A stretch of DNA of 6,310 nt from Gammaproteobacteria bacterium (GTDB lineage: Bacteria; Pseudomonadota; Gammaproteobacteria; Arenicellales; Poriferihabitantaceae). The notes under the pieces were generated by a model. That model had not been told where the DNA came from. It saw only the letters and a list, made by a program, of their open reading frames with translations, and did no database searches. The stretch covers positions 1 to 6,310 of the forward strand of contig JAIBDK010000143.1 in NCBI GenBank assembly GCA_024679435.1, read 5' to 3'. This document shows, one piece after another, positions 1 through 6,310 of this stretch. The position numbers and the translations under genes were made by a program. Within the stretch, counting starts at the first letter, position 1, and the number at the start of each line of letters is the position of its first letter.

Positions 1-78
1 CTTCGGATCAGATCGAAACGGCATGTCATCCAGCTGGTTTTGCAACACGGTACTCTTAGTATCAACACTGAGGTTCAT
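1..78 (-). CDS. N-terminal fragment of an unidentified protein (runs off left edge)
   Basis: An ATG at 78-76 on the minus strand opens a frame of 26 codons that reaches the window edge without a stop. The visible N-terminus reads MNLSVDTKSTVLQNQLDDMP, followed by FRSDPK. A good Shine-Dalgarno (GGGAG, plus-strand 85-89) lies six bases upstream of the ATG, and a possible -10 box (TAAAAT on the minus strand, 104-109) would give a leader of about 20 bases. This is the typical arrangement for a target gene divergent from a LysR-type regulator, so the gene is probably controlled by the neighbouring regulator. The fragment is hydrophilic, with no signal peptide or membrane segment. Twenty-six residues are too few to assign a family, and I do not recognise it. 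Confidence 0.72.
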   Translation of the reverse strand, partial: MNLSVDTKSTVLQNQLDDMPFRSDPK

Positions 79-84
79 ATTTTA

Positions 85-89
85 CTCCC
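85..89 (-). promoter_or_regulatory. Shine-Dalgarno of the left-edge gene
   Basis: GGGAG on the minus strand stands six bases before the ATG at 78-76. It is the clearest ribosome binding site in the window and is the main reason to accept the 26-codon fragment as the start of a real gene. Confidence 0.65.
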
Positions 90-119
90 AGACTAGTGAA
101 AAGATTTTAAGTCAAACCA

Positions 120-157
120 TTGATTGATAATTTAAAATAATGCGACAATTCAATCAA
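120..157. repeat. Inverted repeat 1, candidate operator half-sites
   Basis: TTGATTGA (120-127) and its exact complement TCAATCAA (150-157) are 30 bases apart start to start, about three helical turns, so both half-sites could lie on the same DNA face. The spacer is 22 bases. A perfect 8-base inverted repeat in an AT-rich spacer of this size could arise by chance, so a role as operator is inference from position. Confidence 0.4.
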
Positions 158-170
158 ACTGTTATTTTAA
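132..170. repeat. Inverted repeat 2, interleaved with repeat 1
   Basis: TTAAAATAA (132-140) and TTATTTTAA (162-170) are exact complements, again 30 bases apart start to start. The left arm lies in the spacer of repeat 1, and the right arm of repeat 1 lies in the spacer of this one. The two are therefore interleaved, and as simple hairpins they would exclude each other. In RNA, a U-G wobble at each end would extend the stem to 11 pairs. Functional meaning is unproven. Confidence 0.4.
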
Positions 171-193
171 GGTCAATTGGATAAGTTATAATT

Positions 194-1099
194 ATGCTAA
201 ATCTCAAGAAACGCCTCCCACCGTTGGACCCATTAGTCTCATTTGAGGCCGCTGCACGCCACATGAGCTTCACTCGGGCAGCGGAAGAATTAAGTTTGTC
301 ACAAGCAGCTGTAAGCCAACAAATTCGAAACCTAGAGAATAACCTTGGTGTAGCACTGTTTACACGAGCTCATCGTTCAATCACCCTAACCTCCAGAGGA
401 AGAGAACTTCAACACACCGTCTCGGCCGTTTTAAATCAGTTATCTAACGCCGCTGAGGAAATGAGAGTGTCTGGCAACCAACTCAGATTAACAATTGCTG
501 CCGATCAATCTATTGCGTCGATGTGGTTGATGCCCAGGTTGTCACAGTTTCAGCATCAATTCTCCGAGGTATCGGTTCGCCTGATCGCATCAGACCTGGA
601 AAATGATTGGTTCGCAGACGAAATCCAACTTTCAATAGTGCACGGCAACGGAAACTGGCCCGGCATGCGATCTGAGAAGCTGTTTAACGAAGAAATATTT
701 CCAGTTTGCAGCAGAGCGTATCTTAAAGAACGAAGCATTCCTATTGAGAGCAATGGCCTTGTTAACGAAATTCTTCTTGATCTAGACGACGGTCACTGGA
801 ATTGGATGAATTGGCGAACATGGCTGAGTCAATCGGCAATAAATCTCCCAGCACATCATCGTCAGTTGCAGGTAAATAGCTATCCATTACTTATAGATGC
901 CGTTAAAAATGGCCAGGGAATTGCTTTAGGATGGAAACATCTGGTGGATGACGATATCACTAAAGGGCACCTCGTCAGAGTTACTGAAGAAAGTGTGGCC
1001 ACAAATCTGGGATATTATCTAGTCTGGAACGAAAATCGCGCAATGGAAACAACCGCAAAAGATTTTCTAATATGGTGTAAAAACGAGATCATCCATTAG
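194..1099 (+). CDS. LysR-type transcriptional regulator, GcvA-like subgroup
   Basis: This is a full-length LysR-family DNA-binding regulator of 301 residues, the usual family length. The winged helix-turn-helix spans about residues 11-69: it opens with PLVSFEAAARHMSFTRAAEE, continues with the recognition segment LSQAAVSQQIRNLE (35-48), and ends in the family-typical LGVALFTR and LTSRG. The opening RLPPLDPLVSFEAAARH is characteristic of the GcvA-like subgroup. From about residue 93 the rest is a two-lobed periplasmic-binding-protein-like effector domain, expected to sense a small molecule and act as a tetramer. The ATG at 194 is the only usable start, because an in-frame TAA lies 12 bases upstream; its Shine-Dalgarno is weak. 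The gene is divergent from the left-edge gene and runs directly into a CoA ligase gene, so it probably regulates both and itself. The inducer cannot be read from the sequence. Confidence 0.93.
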   Translation: MLNLKKRLPPLDPLVSFEAAARHMSFTRAAEELSLSQAAVSQQIRNLENNLGVALFTRAHRSITLTSRGRELQHTVSAVLNQLSNAAEEMRVSGNQLRLTIAADQSIASMWLMPRLSQFQHQFSEVSVRLIASDLENDWFADEIQLSIVHGNGNWPGMRSEKLFNEEIFPVCSRAYLKERSIPIESNGLVNEILLDLDDGHWNWMNWRTWLSQSAINLPAHHRQLQVNSYPLLIDAVKNGQGIALGWKHLVDDDITKGHLVRVTEESVATNLGYYLVWNENRAMETTAKDFLIWCKNEIIH

Positions 1100-1103
1100 G
1101 TGA
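1098..1103 (+). promoter_or_regulatory. Ribosome binding site of the CoA ligase, overlapping the regulator's stop
   Basis: AGGTGA begins inside the TAG stop of the LysR gene (1097-1099) and stands four bases before the TTG at 1108. It fixes TTG as the ligase start and implies translational coupling with the regulator. No ATG or GTG lies in frame between the upstream in-frame stop (1078-1080) and this TTG. Confidence 0.6.
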
Positions 1104-1107
1104 AAAT

Positions 1108-2700
1108 TTGAATCTTACAGAATTACTTGAGTCTCAGGTTGAAAAACAATCTGAAAAGATCTTCCTATACTACGATAAACAATCAGTAGCAGGGAGCGAT
1201 GATTCCGAGTTCAAGCAGTCATTTAGCTACAAAAGCTTTAACGACCACGTCATTCGTGCCAGCGGCTTACTCCGCTCTCTCAATCTCGGTAAAGGTGATG
1301 TCTTTAATTTGCATCTTCCGAATTGCCCTGCTTTTCTAATACTATGGTTCGCCGGAATGCGACTAGGTGCTGTGATGATGCCCACCAATGTATTGTCATC
1401 CAAAAATGAATTGAGCTGGCTACTGGATCATTCCGGTTCTAAGATCTCATTCACCACTGCACAACATGCACCTACTCTCGAACAATGTAAAAAGAAAATC
1501 ATCAATTTAGAGCATATCGTTATATGTGATCCCGACACAGATAGGCCTTTTGAAAGATCGCTTGAAGCACAGCTTTCGCAACTTCATTCTGAAAGCTTTA
1601 CGATGATGTATAAAACTCTCAACATCAAAGGCTCTGATCTTGCAGCAATAATGTATACATCAGGAACAACTTCCAAGCCTAAAGGAGTTATGGTAACTCA
1701 TGATAACTATTTTAAGGCAGGGTCCACAGTTACTGAGGCACTTGAGATTACTGAGCAAGACAGGCATCTGGTAGTGCTTCCTCTATTCCATGGCAATGCA
1801 CAGTATTATTCCACGATGAGTGCACTGATAAGCGGCGCAAGCATGGTGCTTATGGATCGATTTTCAGCAAGTAGATATTTCGACAAAGCTCGCAGCTACA
1901 ACTGCACCGTTTCAAGTTTATTTGCTGCACCGATGCGAATGATACTGGCTCAACCTGAAAATCCGTCTCACAAAAACAACTCCCTTCGTATCGTGATCTA
2001 CGCACAAAATATTACAGAAAAGCAAGCCCAGAATTGGAATGATCGTTTTGGCGCACCACTGAGCCAATTGTGGGGAATGACGGAAACAATGGGGCCTCCA
2101 CTAATGAATCCACTGCACGGTCAACGGAAAAACTGGACCGTGGGAAAACCTATTGGTGGCTATGATGTTCAATTGGTGGATGATGATAGAAACCACGTTG
2201 CACCGGGCGAAGTAGGTCAAATTATTGTCCGTGGAGTTCCCGGTTTGACAATCATGTCAGGGTATTTTAAAAATCCAAAAGCAACCTTATCTGCTATACA
2301 AAATGGTTGGCTATTTACCGGGGACAACGCGATACTGGATGAAGACGGGTATTTTCAGTTTGTTGACCGATTAAAAGATATGATCAAACGATCAGGGGAG
2401 AATGTATCGGCCAGTGAAGTAGAGTCGGTTCTGATGCGACATCCCGCAGTTTTCGAATGTGCCGTAGTCGGATTGAGTGATGAAATAAGAGATCAAAAGA
2501 TTGTCGCCGTTGTGATCATAAACCAAAGCAAAGAGGTATCGGCAGAAGAACTAATAGCGTTTTGCGCTGATCATCTAGCCTGTTTCCGGGTACCGGAAGC
2601 GATTGTTTTCAGAAAAGCATTACCAAAAACATCTGTAGGTAAGATTCAAAAGAATTTGATCAGGAAAGAACTTGAGCTCAACAACGCAAATCTCAATTAA
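1108..2700 (+). CDS. AMP-forming acyl-CoA ligase, similar to carnitine/crotonobetaine-CoA ligase (CaiC-like)
   Basis: The 530-residue product is a complete ANL-superfamily enzyme, expected to activate a carboxylate with ATP to the acyl-adenylate and pass it to coenzyme A in the cytoplasm. Visible motifs in order: phosphate loop MYTSGTTSKPKG (182-193); WGMTET (322-327), which binds adenylate; LFTGD with the ribose-binding Asp406; DRLKDMIKRSGENVSASEVE (420-439), containing the hinge; and LPKTSVGK (505-512) with the catalytic Lys512. All key residues are present. The overall pattern (NCPAFLILWFAGMRLGAVMMPTN, KRSGENVSASEVE) resembles CaiC of enterobacteria more than long-chain fatty acid ligases; this is a recollection of the family, not an alignment. 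The substrate is probably small and polar. It is translated from a TTG start, 8 bases after and probably coupled to the LysR gene. No thioesterase, CoA-transferase or dehydratase partner is visible in the window. Confidence 0.88.
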   Translation: MNLTELLESQVEKQSEKIFLYYDKQSVAGSDDSEFKQSFSYKSFNDHVIRASGLLRSLNLGKGDVFNLHLPNCPAFLILWFAGMRLGAVMMPTNVLSSKNELSWLLDHSGSKISFTTAQHAPTLEQCKKKIINLEHIVICDPDTDRPFERSLEAQLSQLHSESFTMMYKTLNIKGSDLAAIMYTSGTTSKPKGVMVTHDNYFKAGSTVTEALEITEQDRHLVVLPLFHGNAQYYSTMSALISGASMVLMDRFSASRYFDKARSYNCTVSSLFAAPMRMILAQPENPSHKNNSLRIVIYAQNITEKQAQNWNDRFGAPLSQLWGMTETMGPPLMNPLHGQRKNWTVGKPIGGYDVQLVDDDRNHVAPGEVGQIIVRGVPGLTIMSGYFKNPKATLSAIQNGWLFTGDNAILDEDGYFQFVDRLKDMIKRSGENVSASEVESVLMRHPAVFECAVVGLSDEIRDQKIVAVVIINQSKEVSAEELIAFCADHLACFRVPEAIVFRKALPKTSVGKIQKNLIRKELELNNANLN

Positions 2701-2720
2701 ACGACAAAAAAATCAATTCA

Positions 2721-3869
2721 TTATTTTCTGGAGAGAGTTAAAGTTAGCACGCCGAAGACCAGCCCCCAAAACGCGGAACCAATTCCCCACAAAGTCATTC
2801 CTGATAGAGTAACCAGAAAGGTTATCAACGCAGCTTCTCTGTAATCCACTTTGTCCATAGCCTGACTTAGGCTGGTGGCAATTGTTGCAAGTAATGCTAA
2901 ACCCGCCAGAGCGAGCACCATTTCCCGGGGAAATGATGCAAAGAGCGCTGTAATTGTGCCGGCAAAGGCGCCAGTGAGCAGATAAACAACACCGGCGCTC
3001 ATTGACGCAATATAACGCTTTTGCTTATCCGGATGGGCCGATTCCCCGGCACATATTGCCGCTGTAATCGCAGCCAGATTAATCGCGAAACATCCAAAAG
3101 GTGCCAAGAGGAAAGTTGTAATGCCAGTCCATGTAATTATAGGAGAAATGGGAGTGGTATAACCAGCACTCCTGATAACAGCGATTCCAGGAAGATTCTG
3201 AGAGGCCATCGTTACAATAAACAATGGCACCGCTATGCTTAAAGCCGCTGAGAACGAAAACTCTGGAGTTGTCCATATTAGTTTACTCACTGAAAAGTGA
3301 ATAGTTGAAAAAGCAGACAACCCAAGATACCAGGACAAAAACATTGCGAAAACCAGCACCAGAGGAATTGCGTAAATTTTTGCTAGTCGTTTAAAAATTA
3401 GATATGCGATGAACATCGGCACCACTAGTTTCCAGGAAGTCTCCATAGATGCAAACACATCAAGCCCAAACTTACCGAGGACCCCCCCCAATAACGCAGC
3501 AGCTATAGGAAAAGGAATTCGATCCATTAGTTTTTCAAACCAGCCGGTAACTCCAAATAAACAGATCAATGCCGCTGACAACATAAATGCACCGATGGCC
3601 TCAGCCATACTGAAGCCAGCAAGGGAAGTGGCCAGAATTGCCGCGCCAGGAGTCGACCAGGCGGTTAATATTGGTGCTTTAAAATGCCACGAAAAGCCGA
3701 TAGTTGTGACTCCCATAGCAATACCAAGAATGCACATCCAGGAAGTAATAAGCTGATCATCGGCACCAGCGCTGATGGCTGCTTGAAAGATAATGGCCGC
3801 AGATCCCGTATAACCAACCAGCACCGCGATAAAACCGGCAACAATCGCAGAAATTGGTAGATTTTTCAT
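2721..3869 (-). CDS. benE: BenE-family inner-membrane transporter (YdcO-like)
   Basis: This is a very hydrophobic protein of about 382 residues with roughly 10-12 membrane segments and no signal peptide, the size of the BenE benzoate/proton symporter family. Residue numbers below count from the upstream TTG. Family signatures are PILTAWSTPGAA (74-85), ASQNLPGIAVIRSAGY (230-245), PFGCFAINLAAITAAIC (265-281) followed by AHPDK, and near the C-terminus GIGSAFWGLVFG. The pattern resembles E. coli YdcO closely. The start is uncertain: the ATG at 3869-3867 gives MKNLPISAIVAGF, matching the short family N-terminus, while an upstream TTG at 3893 would add eight residues; neither has a clear Shine-Dalgarno. 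It lies downstream of the DUF1989-GcvT gene on the same strand and is probably co-transcribed, suggesting import of that enzyme's substrate. Substrates of most BenE members are unknown, so benzoate should not be assumed. It carries a run of eight G (see separate entry). Confidence 0.87.
   Translation of the reverse strand: MKNLPISAIVAGFIAVLVGYTGSAAIIFQAAISAGADDQLITSWMCILGIAMGVTTIGFSWHFKAPILTAWSTPGAAILATSLAGFSMAEAIGAFMLSAALICLFGVTGWFEKLMDRIPFPIAAALLGGVLGKFGLDVFASMETSWKLVVPMFIAYLIFKRLAKIYAIPLVLVFAMFLSWYLGLSAFSTIHFSVSKLIWTTPEFSFSAALSIAVPLFIVTMASQNLPGIAVIRSAGYTTPISPIITWTGITTFLLAPFGCFAINLAAITAAICAGESAHPDKQKRYIASMSAGVVYLLTGAFAGTITALFASFPREMVLALAGLALLATIATSLSQAMDKVDYREAALITFLVTLSGMTLWGIGSAFWGLVFGVLTLTLSRK
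3482..3489 (-). repeat. benE: Run of eight G inside the transporter gene
   Basis: On the coding strand, eight consecutive G form part of the codons for Gly-Gly-Val (about residues 136-138 from the TTG) in the segment ALLGGVLGKFG. Slippage by one base would frameshift the transporter about one third of the way through. The gene is in frame as given. Confidence 0.85.
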
Positions 3870-3957
3870 ACTACTTAGACTGTTGCGATTCAAACTGTAT
3901 CTGATTAACAGATCACAGCTTAAATCTTACGAAATTAGCTTAGATTAAAACACCCCA
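3870..3957 (-). other. benE: Short gap between the DUF1989-GcvT and transporter genes
   Basis: These 88 bases (64 if the TTG start is used) show no convincing terminator: there is no GC-rich stem followed by a T run after the enzyme's stop. There is no clear promoter either. The only structure is a 5-base stem, ATCTG (3899-3903) and CAGAT (3909-3913), around ATTAA, too short to assign. Co-transcription of the two genes is the simplest reading. Confidence 0.4.
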
Positions 3958-6300
3958 TTAGGAATAGTTCCCTCTTGCCCGCTCCTTTTTTGGATCAAAA
4001 TGCGGAAAAGAAACTACTTCAGCAGGGATCCGCTTCTGATGTCCGTCCAACTTACCAATCTCGACCTTAGTTCCCGGCACCGCATGTAAAATTTTCATTT
4101 TCCCAAGCGCTATATTTTTTCTTAGAATTGGAGAAATCATAGCGCTGGTTATTGATCCCACCTGCTCTCGACCAATGAAAACCGCATCGCCATTACCAGC
4201 CGCCTCGCCTCCCACAAGTTCAAGACCCATCAGTTTTTCTTGGGGGCTTTCCTTTCGCTTAACTAACTCAGCACGACCAATAAAATCATCCTGCTTAGAT
4301 TTAAGCGGTACTGTAAATCCGATTCCCGCTTCAAATGGGTCGGTCTGATCACAGAATTCGTAGCCCGCAAAAATAAGCCCTGCTTCTATTCTGAGCATAT
4401 CCAGCGCTTCTAGCCCCAATGGTTTGATATCAAATTCTTCACCCGCCTGCCAAACTGCATCCCACACTTGTTCAGCATCTCGTGGATGACAAAAGATCTC
4501 GTAGCCTTGTTCCCCGGAATAACCGGTTCTTGAACAAATAACAGGTACTCCATCAGCATCACCTATTCTGGCGATTGAAAATCTAAACCATTGTAGCTCT
4601 TCCACACTGGCTTGATCCGGCCTTGTCCATATGCATTTTTTCAGCACATCGATACTCTTAGGCCCCTGCACCTGAAGATTGTGCAGTTGTGAGGTCGAAT
4701 CCTTAACCCACGCACGAAGTTTCATCTTTTGCGCCTGCTCCCGTAACCACAGCCCCGATGTGTCATTTCCGCCAATCCAACGAAAATTATCTTTGCCCAG
4801 TCGAAAAACTGTACCATCGTCAATCATCCCACCGGATTCGTAGCACATCGCGGTGTAAACCACATGTCCGTCCGCCAGTTTTCTAATATCCCTGGTTACA
4901 CAGGTCTGCACAAGCAATTCAGCATCTGGACCGGTTACCTCGTACTTTCGTAAAGGTGAAAGATCTGTAATTATCACGCCTTCACGACAGGCCCAATATT
5001 CAGCTGTTGCACCGTGATTGGTAAAACTGTTGGCCAACCAGTAGCCATTGTATTCCGTAAAGTTTCGGGTTAACTGCGAGGTTCTGCTATGAAAGCCGGT
5101 TTCTTTTGTCATTTCAGGTTCTGCATCGGTAGTTTTTCTGAATGCGACAGCGCGCTTGAAAAAGTTCTTGTCGGAATAGGTTCGCACGTGAATGTCCGTG
5201 GGTACCCAGCCATTTGCCGGGTCGATATCACAGGGACAAGAAGATGAGACACAAACCAGATCCGTAAGTGCCTGCATCAAAACATAATCTCCCGAACGAG
5301 ACCATGGATCATCAAAGGTATAGGTGTAGGCATCATCAAAGAATGTATTAAAAAATAAATTCATTGCCTGCCAGCCCTTGCGGGGTTCAACAGGATAAGA
5401 TTCGAGTGCGTAATTAAAATTCTCGGAACAATTTACGTGTCCGGGGTATCCCGCTTCATCGTAGTATTTACTGGTGCAAGCCACACCAAAACTATCGTGA
5501 CGTCCACAAGTATCCTGAATGACCTCAACCAACGGATGAAAATCAATATCATAAAATTTCGAATATAGTCCGGGTCCTGGATACGCATTTCCCATCAGCG
5601 AACGCGTTGTCGTAGCGCTTAGATTACGGGTTTTACCCTCATCTAAAGCGCGTTTATCAAAACATTGAAAATCCGAACACTGCCGACCATCCACATCAAT
5701 AATCTGAATAAACTCACCGGCTTTCACTTCATAAGCATGCGCGGTCGCTGCATCAACCCGAATACTCTGAAGTTCGTCAGCGAGCGGCTCCGGCAATTCA
5801 TTATATTGCTGAGCCCCCGGATCTGCGCGATCGACAAAAGCGATCAAATCTGTAACGGGGTTTTGTTGGTCTACCCTCATAGGCCGGCCCGACGCACCAA
5901 TCAGCAGGATCATTTCCTTTCCACTGACCAACTCTACCGTACTCCCTGCGGGAGTATCACCGGCTAACAACTCAGACACTTTACTCCCGGCCAGATCGAT
6001 GGAAAACTGCGCAAGCTTGTTACGAATTTTCGACGCGCCGGCGGACTCCACTTTTAATAGTTCTGCCAGATCTAGTCCTGACACATTCGTGACCACACCT
6101 AACTCAGGAGTTACGTTTTTTGACGCCGAATCGAACCCAAACAGATGTACGCATTGTCGGCCTTCCGGATCAATAATCTCAATACGATCTCCTGACATGA
6201 TGGGCACCGCTATCACCGCGCCACCCCGAATTACGTAACGTTCCCGGCCAATCCAGTCCTGTCCTATTCCAGGCTCACGCAGACGAATAATCGAGCTCAA
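3958..6300 (-). CDS. Tandem DUF1989-like modules fused to a GcvT/aminomethyltransferase domain
   Basis: The 780-residue product has three parts. Module 1 (about 22-165) and module 2 (about 180-390) both carry the core G-[DE]-x-I-x-IID-x-x-GRQC-x-x-F-x-x-FD (37-57 and 195-215), so they look like tandem DUF1989/urea-carboxylase-associated folds. Only module 2 has the cysteine-rich set: CGRHD (265-269), C275, C291 and CVSSSCPCD (350-358), plausibly a metal site. Residues about 405-775 form a complete GcvT-like domain: GGMIDD (490-495) with the Asp pair of T-proteins, SRTGYSGEQGYEI (590-602), PFEAGIGFTV (655-664) and GSITSAMISPILRKN (715-729). GcvT relatives move one-carbon groups from N- or S-methyl compounds to tetrahydrofolate in the cytoplasm. 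No gcvH or gcvP is adjacent, so a catabolic demethylase is likelier than the glycine-cleavage T-protein. The first visible start is TTG at 6300, but the frame stays open to the window edge, so the true start may lie outside. Confidence 0.85.
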   Translation of the reverse strand: MSSIIRLREPGIGQDWIGRERYVIRGGAVIAVPIMSGDRIEIIDPEGRQCVHLFGFDSASKNVTPELGVVTNVSGLDLAELLKVESAGASKIRNKLAQFSIDLAGSKVSELLAGDTPAGSTVELVSGKEMILLIGASGRPMRVDQQNPVTDLIAFVDRADPGAQQYNELPEPLADELQSIRVDAATAHAYEVKAGEFIQIIDVDGRQCSDFQCFDKRALDEGKTRNLSATTTRSLMGNAYPGPGLYSKFYDIDFHPLVEVIQDTCGRHDSFGVACTSKYYDEAGYPGHVNCSENFNYALESYPVEPRKGWQAMNLFFNTFFDDAYTYTFDDPWSRSGDYVLMQALTDLVCVSSSCPCDIDPANGWVPTDIHVRTYSDKNFFKRAVAFRKTTDAEPEMTKETGFHSRTSQLTRNFTEYNGYWLANSFTNHGATAEYWACREGVIITDLSPLRKYEVTGPDAELLVQTCVTRDIRKLADGHVVYTAMCYESGGMIDDGTVFRLGKDNFRWIGGNDTSGLWLREQAQKMKLRAWVKDSTSQLHNLQVQGPKSIDVLKKCIWTRPDQASVEELQWFRFSIARIGDADGVPVICSRTGYSGEQGYEIFCHPRDAEQVWDAVWQAGEEFDIKPLGLEALDMLRIEAGLIFAGYEFCDQTDPFEAGIGFTVPLKSKQDDFIGRAELVKRKESPQEKLMGLELVGGEAAGNGDAVFIGREQVGSITSAMISPILRKNIALGKMKILHAVPGTKVEIGKLDGHQKRIPAEVVSFPHFDPKKERARGNYS

Positions 6301-6310
6301 ATCAACACTC

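Larger units (their letters stand above)
79..193. promoter_or_regulatory. Divergent promoter/operator region between the left-edge gene and the LysR gene
   Basis: This AT-rich spacer of 115 bases separates two divergent starts, the classic position for LysR-type operators. The heptamer ATTTTAA occurs at 104-110 and 164-170 and, inverted, at 132-138. The first and third copies sit in a longer near-direct repeat, ATTTTAAGTCAA (104-115) and ATTTTAAGGTCAA (164-176). For the minus-strand gene a -10 candidate (TAAAAT at 109-104) has no good -35, as expected for an activator-dependent promoter. For the regulator I see no convincing -35/-10 pair; TTGATA at 124-129 is a possible -35 without a good -10 at the right distance. 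T-N11-A matches are too common in such AT-rich DNA to be informative. That this is a control region is well supported by layout; the exact boxes are tentative. Confidence 0.6.

Noticed and set aside
187..192. Perfect TATAAT just before the LysR start codon
   Set aside because: It ends one base before the ATG at 194, so transcription from it would begin inside the coding region. No later start keeps the helix-turn-helix, and no -35 is seen at the right distance; it is best read as chance in AT-rich DNA.
556..753. 65-residue minus-strand open frame inside the LysR gene
   Set aside because: Antisense to the effector domain of a complete regulator, with no supporting signals.
2690..2760. Terminator between the convergent ligase and transporter genes
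   Set aside because: The 20-base gap is A-rich and I found no stable stem followed by a T run on either strand; only a loose TCTC/GAGA pairing is possible.
3021..3276. Short open frames on both strands within the transporter gene
   Set aside because: They overlap the conserved BenE motifs in other frames and have Cys- and Trp-rich, non-protein-like composition.
3409..3756. 115-residue plus-strand open frame
   Set aside because: It lies wholly antisense to the strongly supported BenE-family gene, has no Shine-Dalgarno and no recognisable domain; it is a shadow of that gene.
3899..3913. Imperfect palindrome ATCTG-ATTAA-CAGAT upstream of the transporter gene
   Set aside because: The five-base stem is too short to call an operator or terminator without conservation data.
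3958..5088. Housekeeping glycine-cleavage T-protein (gcvT)
   Set aside because: The domain is of GcvT type, but it is fused to about 400 extra N-terminal residues and has no gcvH or gcvP neighbour, so the housekeeping name would mislead.
5665..6238. Two plus-strand open frames (5665-5967 and 5999-6238)
   Set aside because: Both are antisense to the DUF1989 modules, whose duplicated motif proves the minus-strand frame; no family features are seen in them.

Overview
The window looks like a piece of a proteobacterial chromosome, most likely a marine or aquatic Gammaproteobacterium. That placement is an inference from moderate GC content, gene families and gene style; no rRNA or marker gene is present to confirm it. 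It carries four complete or near-complete protein genes and the first 26 codons of a fifth. I see no tRNA, rRNA, CRISPR array, insertion sequence or prophage gene.

Layout: (1) the start of a minus-strand gene (1-78) runs off the left edge and has a good ribosome binding site. (2) An AT-rich divergent control region (79-193) contains interleaved inverted repeats and a repeated ATTTTAA element. (3) A LysR-type regulator of the GcvA-like kind (194-1099, plus) is followed after 8 bases by (4) an acyl-CoA synthetase resembling carnitine/crotonobetaine-CoA ligase CaiC (1108-2700, plus). The ligase has a TTG start whose Shine-Dalgarno overlaps the regulator's stop codon. (5) Convergent to these, a BenE-family (YdcO-like) membrane transporter (about 2721-3869, minus) lies 64-88 bases downstream of (6) a 780-residue three-part protein (3958-6300, minus). 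This protein has two tandem DUF1989/urea-carboxylase-associated-like modules fused to a GcvT/aminomethyltransferase-type folate domain.

Read together, the set looks like a small catabolic module: an inner-membrane importer for an organic acid, a tetrahydrofolate-dependent demethylase or aminomethyltransferase, a CoA ligase for a small carboxylate, and a LysR regulator that probably controls itself, the ligase and the divergent gene. A methylated zwitterionic carboxylate (betaine-, carnitine- or N-methyl-aromatic-like) would fit all parts. The sequence does not identify the substrate, and that interpretation is inference. The most unusual element is the duplicated DUF1989-like module with only one cysteine-rich copy, fused to GcvT.
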